This document shows positions 1 to 8,794 of a DNA stretch of 64,000 nt, piece by piece. Source of the DNA: Desulfatibacillum aliphaticivorans DSM 15576 (GTDB taxonomy: Bacteria > Desulfobacterota > Desulfobacteria > Desulfobacterales > Desulfatibacillaceae); contig NZ_AUCT01000007.1 in NCBI RefSeq assembly GCF_000429905.1, positions 62,001-126,000 of the forward strand. Direction: 5' to 3'. The stretch's first letter is position 1. The number at the start of each line of letters is the position of its first letter. Below the pieces are notes generated by a model. The model was not told the origin of the DNA. It was given only the letters and a program-made list of their open reading frames with translations, and made no database searches. A program made the translations under genes and the position numbers.

Positions 1-195
1 GGGATGATCCGCCCTTTCCAATTCTATGATCGACTTCATGGATTTTTCAATGGTGGCGATATGCTCGTTCAGCATAGCGATCCGCATGGGATCGTCGTAT
101 ATGCCGCAGGGGATTTCGCAATGGGCCATGGCATTGGCCGTAAAAAGCCCCAAAACCAACAATACCGTCAACAAACCGGTGCGCGCTTTTTTCAT
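1..195 (-). CDS. sodN: Nickel superoxide dismutase precursor, N-terminal part (cut by window edge)
   Basis: Only the first 65 codons lie in the window. They encode a Sec-type signal peptide (MKKARTG followed by a hydrophobic stretch ending ANAMA) and then HCEIPCGIYDD. In Ni-SOD the mature protein begins His-Cys-x-x-Pro-Cys-Gly, the nickel hook that binds the metal through the N-terminal amine, His1, Cys2 and Cys6, and all of these are present directly after a plausible AxA cleavage site. The enzyme dismutates superoxide. Here it is inferred to be exported, with signal peptidase making the free N-terminal His that other bacteria make with the SodX peptidase. The ATG at 195 has GGAGG just upstream. 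The gene follows dtd by 10 bp and may be cotranscribed with it. The rest of the gene cannot be seen. Confidence 0.85.
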   Translation of the reverse strand, partial: MKKARTGLLTVLLVLGLFTANAMAHCEIPCGIYDDPMRIAMLNEHIATIEKSMKSIIELERADHP

Positions 196-205
196 GGGAA
201 CCTCC

Positions 206-646
206 TTATTTGCTTTCCACAATCAGGGTTACAGGGCCCTGGTTAACCAGGGACACGTCCATCATCGCTCCAAATTTTCCGGTGGCTGTTTTGATTCCCA
301 GCAAATCCACCACGTTCACAAACTCTTCGTAGAGCTTTTCGGCCAACTCGGGGGGCGCAGCGCCTACAAAAGAAGGCCTGCGCCCCTTGCGGCAATCGCC
401 GTACAAGGTGAACTGGGAAACCACCAGCATCTCGCCCCCCACTTCGTCCAGGGAGAGATTCATCTTGCCGTTGTCGTCTTCAAATATTCTAAGACCGACT
501 ATCTTTTTGGCAAGGTATTCCACTTCTTTGGAAGTATCTTCCGGGGCTACGCCCAAAAGCACTAAAAGGCCCTTGTTAATAGCGCCCACAGACTTGCCGT
601 TCACTTTCACCCTGGCTGACTTTACCCGCTGCACCACTGCCCGCAT
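206..646 (-). CDS. dtd: D-aminoacyl-tRNA deacylase
   Basis: A full-length 146-residue DTD protein (usual length about 145-150). It hydrolyses D-aminoacyl-tRNA, freeing tRNA that was mischarged with D-amino acids such as D-Tyr, and acts as a cytoplasmic homodimer. It starts MRAVVQRVKSARV. It carries the family active-site motifs SQFTLYGDCRKGRRPSF in the middle and NQGPVTLIVE at the C-terminus, whose Gly-Pro holds the chirality-checking loop. The downstream Ni superoxide dismutase gene begins only 10 bp after its stop. Upstream is a palindromic intergenic repeat and then the end of tex. Confidence 0.95.
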   Translation of the reverse strand: MRAVVQRVKSARVKVNGKSVGAINKGLLVLLGVAPEDTSKEVEYLAKKIVGLRIFEDDNGKMNLSLDEVGGEMLVVSQFTLYGDCRKGRRPSFVGAAPPELAEKLYEEFVNVVDLLGIKTATGKFGAMMDVSLVNQGPVTLIVESK

Positions 647-676
647 GTGATTCGCTCCTTAAACGATTATTATAGC

Positions 677-739
677 TGTTGGGTTTCATATGCTCAACCC
701 AACCTGCGATTTTTTATATAATCAGCAGGTTGGGTTGAG
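677..739. repeat. Intergenic palindromic repeat, GGTTGGGTTGAG family (copy 1, inverted)
   Basis: Bases 677-705 read on the minus strand match the copies at 52789 and 59660 except for AT instead of GC at the centre. CTCAACCCAACCTGC (693-707) is also repeated as its exact reverse complement at 725-739, making a 15-bp stem with an AT-rich loop. The element lies in the spacer between tex and dtd, and could also act as a terminator or RNA processing site for either transcript. Confidence 0.75.
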
Positions 740-778
740 ATATTTGCGCTTTTTGGCGGGGGTGGAAGGGCGCTGCTT

Positions 779-3037
779 TTACTTGCCCAGCTTGCCCAGT
801 TTGGCGAAGGGATTGTTGAAAGGCGCATCTTCCTTTTTCTGCTTGGGAGGACGTCCGCCGCCTCCTCCGCCTTTGGGGCCGCGCTGGAGATCTCGTTCAT
901 CGATCTTCTTTTTCATGGAAAGGGAAATGCGTTTGCGCGGCAAGTCCACTTCCAGCACCCGCACCTTAACCCGCTGCTGCACCTTTACCACGTCAGCCGG
1001 GTTCTTGACAAAGCCGTCGGAAAGCTGGCTGATGTGAACCAGGCCGTCCTGATGCACGCCTACGTCCACGAAGGCGCCGAAATTGGTCACGTTGGTGACG
1101 ATTCCGGGAAGCTCCATGCCCGGCTCCAGGTCTTTCATTTCGGTCACATCCTTAGAAAAGGAGAATGCTTCCAGGGCCTTGCGGGGGTCCCTGCCCGGCT
1201 TGGCCAGTTCGGCCATGATGTCCGTGAGGGTGGGCAGGCCCAGTTTGTCGGTGACGTATTTGTTCAGGTCGATTTGCTTGCGGAGGCTTTCCTCGCTCAT
1301 GAGATGGGGGATTTCGCAGCCTGCGTCCTTGGCCATGGCCTCCACCACGTGATAGCTTTCCGGATGCACGGCGCTGCCGTCCAGGGGGTTCTCCGCATCG
1401 GGAATTCTTAAAAATCCCGCGGCCTGTTCGTATGCCTTGGGTCCCAGGCGGGGGATTTTCTTCAAGGCCGCACGGGAGCGGAACGGGCCGTTTTCGGTCC
1501 TGAAATCCACAATCCGCTGAGCCAGGCGTGCGCCCAGGCCGGACACATAACTTAAAAGCTGGGGGCTGGCCGTGTTCAAGTCCACGCCCACGTTGTTCAC
1601 GCAACTGATAACCACATCGTCCAAAGCGCCTTTAAGCATGGTCTGGTCCACGTCATGCTGATACTGGCCCACGCCGATGGATTTGGGATCAATCTTCACC
1701 AACTCGGCCAGGGGATCCATGAGCCTGCGGCCTATGGACACGGCGCCGCGCACGGTCACGTCGTGATCCGGGAATTCCTTGCGGGCCACGTCAGACGCGG
1801 AATAGATGGAAGCCCCGCTTTCGTCCACGGAAAGCACCATGACTTCCGGGGGCAGGTTCAAACGGCGGACAAAGGCCTCGGTTTCACGGCCTGCGGTTCC
1901 GTTACCGATGGCTACGGCCTCGATCTGATGCTGCCGCACCAGATTCTTGACGGTTTCCTCCGCTTCCAGAACCTGGCGGTCCGAGGAATGGGGAAACACG
2001 GCGGTGTAATGCAGCAGGGTTCCCTGGCGGTCCAAGACCACCACCTTGCACCCGGTGCGGTATCCGGGGTCGATGGCAAGCACTCTTTTTCGGCCCAAAG
2101 GAGAGGCCAAAAGCAGATGCCGGAGGTTGTCGGCGAAGACCTTGACCGCCTCTTCGTCGGCTTTTTCCTTGGAGGCCAGGCGCACTTCGGTTTCCATGGC
2201 CCGGAACAAAAGGCGCTTGTAACCGTCCGAAATGGCCAGCTTGACTTCCTGGGAGGCCGGGCTGTCGCCCTTGAGATAATGCTGGTGTATGATTTCCAGG
2301 GCCTGGTCGTCGTCCACAACCATTTCCAGGTTCAGGATATCTTCGTTTTCGCCGCGGCGCATGGCCAGAATTCTATGGGACGGCGCTTTGGAGATGGGCT
2401 CTTCCCATTCAAAATAATCCTTGAACTTGGCGCCCTCCTCCTCTTTGCCTTCGACCACCGTGCTGCGGTACATGGCGGTCTTAAAAAAGAAATCGCGCAT
2501 ATCAGCCCTTACCTGGGCGTCCTCGCTGATGATTTCGGCGATGATGTCCCGGGCGCCGGCAACGGCGTCTTCCGCGTTTTCCACGCCTTTTTCCGGATCC
2601 ACGTGGTTGGCGGCCAAAGCCAGGGGATCGATGGACTCGTCCTGCTCCAATAGCACCATGGCCAAAGGCTCCAAGCCTTTTTCACGGGCGATGGTGGCTT
2701 TTGTCCTGCGCTTGGGCTTGTAAGGCAGGTAAATGTCCTCCAACTCGGACATGGACTGGGCGGCCATGACCTGCCCCTGGAGTTCGTCGGTCAGGTGGCC
2801 GTTTTTCTCCAAGGAACGCAGGATGGTTTCCCGGCGATCGTCAATGGCCGACAGTTGGGCGAGCCTGTCCCTGATGGAGGTGATTTGCACCTCATCCAAG
2901 CTGCCTGTGGCCTCCTTGCGGTATCGTGAGATAAAGGGAACAGTGGCGCCTTCCGCCAGCAGCAGGGCCGTGGCTTCCACCGACTTGGCGGGTATGGAAA
3001 GTTCTGTAGAAACGATGACTACATGCTCTGGGTTCAT
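779..3037 (-). CDS. tex: Tex-family S1 RNA-binding transcription accessory protein
   Basis: A 752-residue Tex protein (typical 720-780). Tex binds nucleic acid and influences transcription and RNA turnover. The order of domains fits the family: helical Tex N-terminal region, YqgF/RNase H-like core around residues 325-450 (VLAIDPGYRTGCKVVVLD), tandem helix-hairpin-helix segment around 490-560 (NTASPQLLSYVSGLGARLA), and a C-terminal S1 domain around 640-712 (GIVTNVTNFGAFVDVGVHQDG). The last 30 residues are Gly/Lys/Pro rich. The start MNPEHVV has AAAGGA upstream. It is divergent from pyrG across a promoter region of about 310 bp. Confidence 0.95.
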   Translation of the reverse strand: MNPEHVVIVSTELSIPAKSVEATALLLAEGATVPFISRYRKEATGSLDEVQITSIRDRLAQLSAIDDRRETILRSLEKNGHLTDELQGQVMAAQSMSELEDIYLPYKPKRRTKATIAREKGLEPLAMVLLEQDESIDPLALAANHVDPEKGVENAEDAVAGARDIIAEIISEDAQVRADMRDFFFKTAMYRSTVVEGKEEEGAKFKDYFEWEEPISKAPSHRILAMRRGENEDILNLEMVVDDDQALEIIHQHYLKGDSPASQEVKLAISDGYKRLLFRAMETEVRLASKEKADEEAVKVFADNLRHLLLASPLGRKRVLAIDPGYRTGCKVVVLDRQGTLLHYTAVFPHSSDRQVLEAEETVKNLVRQHQIEAVAIGNGTAGRETEAFVRRLNLPPEVMVLSVDESGASIYSASDVARKEFPDHDVTVRGAVSIGRRLMDPLAELVKIDPKSIGVGQYQHDVDQTMLKGALDDVVISCVNNVGVDLNTASPQLLSYVSGLGARLAQRIVDFRTENGPFRSRAALKKIPRLGPKAYEQAAGFLRIPDAENPLDGSAVHPESYHVVEAMAKDAGCEIPHLMSEESLRKQIDLNKYVTDKLGLPTLTDIMAELAKPGRDPRKALEAFSFSKDVTEMKDLEPGMELPGIVTNVTNFGAFVDVGVHQDGLVHISQLSDGFVKNPADVVKVQQRVKVRVLEVDLPRKRISLSMKKKIDERDLQRGPKGGGGGGRPPKQKKEDAPFNNPFAKLGKLGK

Positions 3038-3348
3038 TCAAAATCCTTTCCAATAAACGTGGTTGGGTTGATGTTATGGGAGGCCTTTCATAGCACTATG
3101 GGAAGGGGTGGTCAATGACTATAATACCACATGAAGTGGTTCACATCGATAGTGTGAGATCAAGAAAACCAAAAAAAATTTTGAAAAAAATTTATCGGCG
3201 CACTTGCCCGAATCCACATGCGTTTTCGCCTTTAGGGAATTATTTCAGACGATTTTTAGGCTTCAGCCCGGTTGACATAGGCGAGCTTAATGGGCTATTG
3301 AACAATCAAAACTTCCTTATAATATTTCCGAAACATGAGGGACAGGGA
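3038..3348. promoter_or_regulatory. Divergent tex/pyrG intergenic region with candidate pyrG promoter
   Basis: This 311-bp spacer separates divergent tex and pyrG. A TTGACA box lies at 3272-3277, followed after 18 bases by TATTGA at 3296-3301, a weak -10. If used it would give a leader of roughly 40 bases before the pyrG ATG at 3349, which has a GAGG-type ribosome site. A partial copy of the GGTTGGGTTGA repeat begins at 3061. The A-rich run near 3168-3195 has no assigned role. The promoter is inferred from sequence only. Confidence 0.4.
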
Positions 3349-4995
3349 ATGAACAAGAAAACAAAGTATATTTTTGTGACCGGAGGGGTGCTTTCGTCCT
3401 TGGGAAAAGGTTTGGCTTCCGCTTCCATTGGCGCGCTTTTGGAGGCGAGAGGGCTTTCCATCACCTTCCAGAAATTGGACCCGTACATCAACGTGGACCC
3501 CGGCACCATGAACCCTTTCCAGCACGGAGAGGTGTTTGTGCTGGACGACGGTACGGAAACGGACCTGGACCTTGGGCACTACGAGCGGTTCGCCAATGTT
3601 CGTCTGGGCAAGGACAGCAACTTCACCACCGGTAAAATATACTACTCCGTCATCCAAAAGGAGCGGCGGGGCGAATACCTTGGCGGCACGGTCCAGGTAA
3701 TTCCTCATATTACGGACGAGATCAAAAACAGCATCCTGCTGGCCGCGGACGGCGTGGACGTGGCTATTGTGGAAATCGGCGGCACCATCGGCGACATCGA
3801 GAGTCTGCCTTTCCTGGAAGCCATCCGCCAGTTCCGGTCGGACGTGGGCAAGGACAATGTCCTATACATCCACCTGACCCTGGTGCCTTACATCGCCACG
3901 GCCGGTGAGGTCAAAACCAAGCCCACCCAGCACAGCGTCAAGGAACTCCGCAGCATCGGCATCCAGCCCAACATCCTCCTCTGCCGCACCCAGCAGGTAT
4001 TGAACGACAGCATTAAGGAAAAAATCGCCCTGTTCTGCAACCTGGGCAAGGACGAGGTCTTTACGGCCATTGACGTCAAGAATATCTACGAGGTTCCCCT
4101 GAATTATCACCAGGAAGGCCTGGATGAAAAAATCGTGGAGCTTTTGAACATGTGGACTCCGGCTCCCAGGCTGGAGGCGTGGCACGATCTGATCCGCAGA
4201 ATCGAAAACCCCAAGGACGAAGTGACCATCGCCATCGTGGGCAAATACGTGGACCTGCGGGAATCCTACAAGAGCCTGAATGAAGCCCTCTTCCACGGCG
4301 GCGTGTTCAACGAAAGCAAGGTCCACCTGGAGTTCGTGGATTCGGAAACCATTACGGAAAGCAACGTAGCCGCCATTTTAAGTAAGGCGGACGGCGTGCT
4401 GGTTCCGGGCGGTTTCGGCTCCCGGGGCGTGGAGGGCAAAATCATGGCCGTCCAATACGCCCGGGAAAACAAGGTCCCTTATTTCGGCATATGCCTGGGC
4501 ATGCAGATTGCGGTCATCGAATACGCCCGCCACGTGGCCGGCATCAAAAACGCCCACAGCACTGAGTTTGATATAGATACGCCCGACCCGGTCATCTATC
4601 TTATGAAGGAATGGTACGACGAAAAAACCGACACCATCCAAAAGCGGGACGTGACCTCGGATAAAGGCGCCACCATGCGCCTGGGAAAATATCCCTGCAA
4701 ACTCGTGGAGGATACCCTGGCTTGCAAAGCCTATTGCGAGGATATGATTTCGGAGCGCCACAGACACCGTTACGAATTCAATCAGGAATACCTGGACGCC
4801 TTAAAGGAAGCCGGTTTGATTATCAGCGGCATGTCGCCGGATCAGACCCTGGTGGAAATCGTGGAAATCGAAGACCACCCCTGGTTCCTGGGATGCCAGT
4901 TCCATCCGGAGTTCAAATCCCGGCCCATGAACCCGCACCCCTTGTTCAGGGATTTTATCGGGGCCGCCTTAAAATACAAAAAATCAAAAAACTAA
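3349..4995 (+). CDS. pyrG: CTP synthase (glutamine-hydrolysing)
   Basis: A 548-residue CTP synthase that converts UTP to CTP using ATP and glutamine-derived ammonia. The N-terminal synthetase domain (about 1-270) starts MNKKTKYIFVTGGVLSSLGKG and has the P-loop region and VEIGGTIGDIES. The C-terminal class I amidotransferase domain (about 290-540) has the nucleophile Cys382 in GICLGMQ and the catalytic His-Glu in CQFHPEF. A longer in-frame reading begins at 3115, but its extra 78 residues match nothing in the family, and the ATG at 3349 has its own ribosome site and gives the normal length. A strong terminator follows. Confidence 0.97.
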   Translation: MNKKTKYIFVTGGVLSSLGKGLASASIGALLEARGLSITFQKLDPYINVDPGTMNPFQHGEVFVLDDGTETDLDLGHYERFANVRLGKDSNFTTGKIYYSVIQKERRGEYLGGTVQVIPHITDEIKNSILLAADGVDVAIVEIGGTIGDIESLPFLEAIRQFRSDVGKDNVLYIHLTLVPYIATAGEVKTKPTQHSVKELRSIGIQPNILLCRTQQVLNDSIKEKIALFCNLGKDEVFTAIDVKNIYEVPLNYHQEGLDEKIVELLNMWTPAPRLEAWHDLIRRIENPKDEVTIAIVGKYVDLRESYKSLNEALFHGGVFNESKVHLEFVDSETITESNVAAILSKADGVLVPGGFGSRGVEGKIMAVQYARENKVPYFGICLGMQIAVIEYARHVAGIKNAHSTEFDIDTPDPVIYLMKEWYDEKTDTIQKRDVTSDKGATMRLGKYPCKLVEDTLACKAYCEDMISERHRHRYEFNQEYLDALKEAGLIISGMSPDQTLVEIVEIEDHPWFLGCQFHPEFKSRPMNPHPLFRDFIGAALKYKKSKN

Positions 4996-5006
4996 TCCAA
5001 ATGCAA

Positions 5007-5040
5007 AGGGCCGGACGCTTTTTCGCTCCGGCCCTCTTTT
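5007..5040 (+). terminator. Intrinsic terminator of pyrG
   Basis: AGGGCCGGA (5007-5015) pairs with TCCGGCCCT (5027-5035) across an 11-base loop and is followed by CTTTT. It lies 11 bases after the pyrG stop. Confidence 0.85.
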
Positions 5041-5193
5041 CGCATCGCCAGTAGTAATAAGCCCTGTTCTTTGGGGGCGCTCCCACCCCGCACCGTCCTC
5101 TTAACGCATCCTCATATGCGCTTTTTTACGGAAAAATTGTTTGGCATCGAACTATTTTTGAATATGGCGTGTAAAATGACTCTTTTCAGGCAT

Positions 5194-5823
5194 ATGACTA
5201 TCAAATACTGGAGCGTGCGCAGTTTGGCATTTACCGTCTTGGGAATTGCTTCCGGGGTTGTGCTTTCTTGTGTAACCGGGGCTTACTCCCCGCTTCCAAC
5301 CACCCTTTTAGCCGGCCTTGCCGGTTTTTTGCTGTTTCAGGGGCAGGCGCTTCATCTGTTTTTCGGCGCTCAGCGCGGCTATTTTGAATACATGCTGCTC
5401 ATGAAAGGCGTTGAATCCAGGACGGGGCGTTTGATCCGGCAAAGCCTGGGCATGCGGTTTTACATCCGCTCTCAAATTGTCGGCCTGAAAGAAGAGCATC
5501 TGTCGGCCGTTATAAAGGAAGGCAAAAACCGCCTGGAATGGACCGATCTGATGTGTTTGTTGATAAAGGCTTCGTCAATCGCCCGTAGAAATGGCGAGAA
5601 AGGCAAGGAAATCAGCATCTTAAAAACAGCGCTCAGTTTATATCCATACAGCGTTGTGGTGAACAACATGCTGGCGGATTGTTATGAAAGCCAAGGCATG
5701 GTCGAAGAGGCCCTGGAGTGCTACCGTTTAGGGAAAATGGATCGTCTGGTTATCACTCCGGCTTTGAAGGAAATTCTAAACCGCAAGATGGACCAGCTTC
5801 GACGCCAGACGAAAATCGTCTAA
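5194..5823 (+). CDS. Membrane protein with TPR-like C-terminus, unknown function
   Basis: Not assigned to a named family. From the ATG at 5194 it has about 209 residues. Two hydrophobic segments near the N-terminus (SLAFTVLGIASGVVLSCV and TLLAGLAGFLLFQGQ) are followed by a soluble, mostly helical part. That part includes a TPR-like helix pair (LSLYPYSVVVNNMLADCYES, then GMVEEALECYRLG). It is therefore probably membrane-anchored with a cytoplasmic scaffold segment. The start is uncertain: in-frame starts exist at 5071 (TTG), 5116, 5164 and 5176, and none has a convincing ribosome site; 5194 has AGG three bases upstream and places the first membrane helix sensibly. It overlaps the convergent acetyltransferase gene by four bases. 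Confidence 0.6.
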   Translation: MTIKYWSVRSLAFTVLGIASGVVLSCVTGAYSPLPTTLLAGLAGFLLFQGQALHLFFGAQRGYFEYMLLMKGVESRTGRLIRQSLGMRFYIRSQIVGLKEEHLSAVIKEGKNRLEWTDLMCLLIKASSIARRNGEKGKEISILKTALSLYPYSVVVNNMLADCYESQGMVEEALECYRLGKMDRLVITPALKEILNRKMDQLRRQTKIV

Positions 5824-6308
5824 AGGGGCAACACGAATTTTTGCTCTTTCACCCGGACTCCCCATTGGTCGCCGGGGTGCTCCTCCACCAGTTTAAAGCC
5901 GAATTTCTCGTAAAGATGGCGGGCCAGGGCCAGGCCTTCGAAGGTCCAGAGATAAATGCTCGGGTATCCCTGACGCTTACAGAAATCGATTGAATCCTGC
6001 AGCAGGCGGTTGCCGGCTCCCGTGCCCCGTAAAGCGGACGAGGTGATGAACCATCTCAGGTGAGCGCCTTCTTCTTCGGCCTTGATTGCATCTATGGCCA
6101 AGGATCCGTGAACCCTTCCGTGGGTGAGGGCCACCTTAAAATAATCCCGGCCCGGGACGAACCGGTTTAAAAACTCGGACAGATCGCTGGCGACCTTGGC
6201 TTCAAAGTATAGGCCGAAGCCCCAGTTTTCGCTGTAATACCGGGCATGCATTTCGGCCACGCGGCCTATGGCGCCAGCCACGTATGTCGCAATCACCACA
6301 TGTTCCAT
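5820..6308 (-). CDS. GNAT-family N-acetyltransferase
   Basis: 162 residues with the GNAT fold. The acetyl-CoA-binding motif A region reads GAHLRWFITSSALRGTGAGN, which includes the R-G-x-G-x-G/A loop that holds the CoA pyrophosphate. It is followed by a helix (LLQDSIDFCKRQGY) and the usual C-terminal strand IYLWTFEGLALARHLYEKFGF. The family moves an acetyl group from acetyl-CoA to an amine; the substrate cannot be told. It begins 4 bp after the nitroreductase gene that precedes it on the same strand, so the two are probably cotranscribed. Confidence 0.85.
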   Translation of the reverse strand: MEHVVIATYVAGAIGRVAEMHARYYSENWGFGLYFEAKVASDLSEFLNRFVPGRDYFKVALTHGRVHGSLAIDAIKAEEEGAHLRWFITSSALRGTGAGNRLLQDSIDFCKRQGYPSIYLWTFEGLALARHLYEKFGFKLVEEHPGDQWGVRVKEQKFVLPL

Positions 6309-6312
6309 ACAA

Positions 6313-6921
6313 TCACTCCAAAATCAGTTCTTTGAGGGACAGCCGCGGCCTGGGCTGGGGGTCTTCATCCGGGTAGCCGATGGGCAGCATGGCCACGGGA
6401 AAGAGATTGTCGTCCCAATGAAAGATTTCCTTGATCATGGGGACGTCAAACAGCCTGACCCAACAGGTTCCCAGGCCGAAGTCCAGGGCTCTCAGCACCA
6501 TATGCTCCACGGCGATGGCCACGTTCAGGGCCACCAGTATGCCGATCTGCTCCACGGGCAGGGATTCCATGTCTCCGGTTCTCTTAACCAGGATTTTAGC
6601 AATCCGGTCCTCAATGGCCGTGATCTTTCCCAGATCCTGCACCCCGGACATGGAGCCGTCCAGATATCCCCGCACATCCGCGCAGCACATGACAATAACG
6701 GGGGCATTGGCGACAAACATTTGGTTGAACGCAGCCTTGGCCAAACGCAGCTTGGTTTCGCCGTCCCGGACGATCTTGAATCTCCATGGCTGGGCGTTGC
6801 ATCCTGAAGGCGCCAGGCGCGCTGCGTCCAGAATCTCCATGAGGTCGTCTTCGGGAAAGGAATCCCGCTTGAACCGCCGGATGCTGCGTCTTTGATGGAT
6901 GGCTTCCTTGGTGGTAAGCAT
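6313..6921 (-). CDS. Nitroreductase-family FMN flavoprotein
   Basis: 202 residues from the ATG at 6921, which has GAGGAGG five bases upstream; an in-frame start six codons earlier lacks a ribosome site. It has the family N-terminal signature HQRRSIRRF (FMN phosphate binding), PSGCNAQPWRF in the next segment, and GTCWVRLFD with the conserved Gly near the flavin. Such enzymes reduce nitro compounds, quinones or enones with NAD(P)H; the physiological substrate is unknown. It sits in a minus-strand run with a GNAT acetyltransferase downstream and pyrD upstream. Confidence 0.88.
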   Translation of the reverse strand: MLTTKEAIHQRRSIRRFKRDSFPEDDLMEILDAARLAPSGCNAQPWRFKIVRDGETKLRLAKAAFNQMFVANAPVIVMCCADVRGYLDGSMSGVQDLGKITAIEDRIAKILVKRTGDMESLPVEQIGILVALNVAIAVEHMVLRALDFGLGTCWVRLFDVPMIKEIFHWDDNLFPVAMLPIGYPDEDPQPRPRLSLKELILE

Positions 6922-6963
6922 AGGCGCCTCCTCAAACACTTAAAATAAGTTGTAAATGACAGA

Positions 6964-7884
6964 CTATACTTCCAGGCAACCGATAAAATCGGAAATGTCC
7001 TTGATTTGATTTTCCATGAAATAGGCTTCAATGCCTTCGAGAATTTTAACGGGAGACGCGGGGTCCACAAAATTAGCGGTCCCGACCTGGATGGCCGAGG
7101 CTCCGGCCATAAGAAATTCCAGGGCGTCCCTGGCGTTCATGATCCCCCCTATTCCGATGACCGGGACTTTCACCACTTTGGCGACCTGCCAGACCATACG
7201 CAGAGCCACGGGCTTGATGGCCGGGCCGGAAAGCCCGCCCGTAATATTGGCCAGAACCGGCCTGCGGGCGTCCAGATCGATGGCCATGCCGGTCAGGGTG
7301 TTGATCAGGGATATGGCGTCGGCGCCGGCGTCCTCCACGGCGCGGGCGATGGCGGTCACGTCCGTGACATTGGGGGATAGCTTGACAATGACCGGCTTCC
7401 GCGTTCTGGCCCGGACCTTTCCCACGAGCCGGGCGGCCATCATGGGATCCACGCCGAAAGCGATGCCGCCGGCGGAAACATTGGGGCACGAGATGTTCAC
7501 CTCTATGCCGGCCACGTCCTCCACATTGTCGATCCGGGCGGCCAGTCTTTCGTATTCTTCACTGGTTTTACCGTAGATGTTCAAGACCAGCGGCGGCGCC
7601 AGCTTGGTGAGTTCGGGGAGCTTGTCCTGGAAAAAGGCCTCGATGCCCATGTTTTCCAAACCGATGGCGTTAAGCATGCCGCAGGGAGTCTCCACCACGC
7701 GGGGCGGAGGATTGCCGGGGGAAGGCTCCAGAGACAACCCTTTGACAATGACGCCGCCCAGGCGATTCAAATCCATGAGGGAGGCGAACTCCGTAGCGTA
7801 CCCGAAGGTGCCGGAGGCTGTCATAACAGGGTTATCCAGAAATACTCCGCCCAGTTCCACTCCTAATGCGGGCTTGTCGCTCAT
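6964..7884 (-). CDS. pyrD: Dihydroorotate dehydrogenase, class 1B type catalytic subunit
   Basis: A 306-residue TIM-barrel flavoprotein that oxidises dihydroorotate to orotate in pyrimidine synthesis. FMN and substrate motifs are clear: TASGTFGYATEF, GNPPPRVVETPCGMLNAIGL, NISCPN with the catalytic Cys that marks class 1 enzymes (class 2 uses Ser), VKLSPNV, and GIGGIMNARDALEFLMAGA near the end. Length and motifs fit class 1B, which normally pairs with the PyrK iron-sulfur/FAD subunit to pass electrons to NAD; no pyrK is present in the window. It lies four bases downstream of the metallo-beta-lactamase-fold gene on the same strand. Confidence 0.94.
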   Translation of the reverse strand: MSDKPALGVELGGVFLDNPVMTASGTFGYATEFASLMDLNRLGGVIVKGLSLEPSPGNPPPRVVETPCGMLNAIGLENMGIEAFFQDKLPELTKLAPPLVLNIYGKTSEEYERLAARIDNVEDVAGIEVNISCPNVSAGGIAFGVDPMMAARLVGKVRARTRKPVIVKLSPNVTDVTAIARAVEDAGADAISLINTLTGMAIDLDARRPVLANITGGLSGPAIKPVALRMVWQVAKVVKVPVIGIGGIMNARDALEFLMAGASAIQVGTANFVDPASPVKILEGIEAYFMENQIKDISDFIGCLEV

Positions 7885-7888
7885 CCAA

Positions 7889-8794
7889 CTACTCCTTGGT
7901 CATCTTTTTGGCCACCGCCCTGATCCTGGCTTCCAGATTCAACAAATAAGCAGGTTCGGGCTGCTTTGGAAAAGGTTCGTCATCGTACTCTTTTTTCCGA
8001 ACTTCCGCCATAACTTTTTTCTCATCCATATCATGCTCTTGGAGAAGATCCCAGACCCAGTTCTTGAATTCCTCGCATTGGTCCATGACTCTTTTGAGAT
8101 ATTGTTCGGCGTCCTCTCCCGTATAGGCGAAAATGTGGCCGAGCACCAAGACTTCCACGGGCAGGGCCACCAGCTTTTTGAGGGAATCCAGGTACATGTC
8201 GTAATCCACGAGCATGTCGCAAATGATGTAGCCGTCCTTATTGGGAATTCCCGCGGCTTCCGAGGCGATAAGCGCCTTGATTTCCGGGATATAATAGCTG
8301 AGGGTGTCCTTGGTGTGCCCCGGAGTTTCCAGAACCTGAACCGTCAGGGAGTCGGAAACCCTGACCTCGTCGCCCTCCTTGAGGACCTTTCCCACTTCAA
8401 AAGGCATGAAAGGGGCGGCATCCAGTTCCTCGCCGGAATTCTCCGCCATCATTTTTTCCGCGACCGCGCTCAACTGCTTGATGACCTGAACGGCGCCCGG
8501 TCTGGTAAAAACGTACTCCGCATAAGGCGAGCAAGCTATCTCTATCCCGGGATAGGCCTGGGCGAAATATCCCGTGGCGCCGCAATGGTCGAAATGGGAA
8601 TGGGTCAGGAACAATTTGACGGGCTGGTTTCCGTTTAAAATCTTCTTGATTTCCCGGACGTAACGAGGCCCCATGCATGCAAAGCCCGCGTCGAATATTA
8701 CGGGTTTTTCCCCTTCCAGCAAAAAAACCGGAGCTCCTGGTTCACCTATCATATGCAGCCCTTTTGCAAGCGGTCCGGCTTGGGTGATGATCAT
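7889..8794 (-). CDS. Metallo-beta-lactamase-fold hydrolase
   Basis: 301 residues. The binuclear metal site motif HSHFDH is at residues 65-70, the third-ligand His is in ETPGHTKD, and a late His is in LVLGHIFAY. The bridging position that is Asp in many family members appears to be Glu here, in IASEAAG. The C-terminal 80 residues are helical and charged, like the HAGH_C or recognition regions of other members. Family members hydrolyse thioesters, lactones or phosphodiesters, so function stays open. It is upstream of pyrD with a 4-bp gap, so the two are likely cotranscribed. Confidence 0.85.
   Translation of the reverse strand: MIITQAGPLAKGLHMIGEPGAPVFLLEGEKPVIFDAGFACMGPRYVREIKKILNGNQPVKLFLTHSHFDHCGATGYFAQAYPGIEIACSPYAEYVFTRPGAVQVIKQLSAVAEKMMAENSGEELDAAPFMPFEVGKVLKEGDEVRVSDSLTVQVLETPGHTKDTLSYYIPEIKALIASEAAGIPNKDGYIICDMLVDYDMYLDSLKKLVALPVEVLVLGHIFAYTGEDAEQYLKRVMDQCEEFKNWVWDLLQEHDMDEKKVMAEVRKKEYDDEPFPKQPEPAYLLNLEARIRAVAKKMTKE

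Noticed and set aside
1655..2653. A 332-codon plus-strand frame opposite tex
   Set aside because: It is antisense to well-conserved tex domains, with no ribosome site and no recognisable motif.
3115..3348. A 78-residue N-terminal extension of CTP synthase
   Set aside because: It is absent from the family; the ATG at 3349 has a ribosome site and gives the normal length. The region is better explained as promoter and leader.
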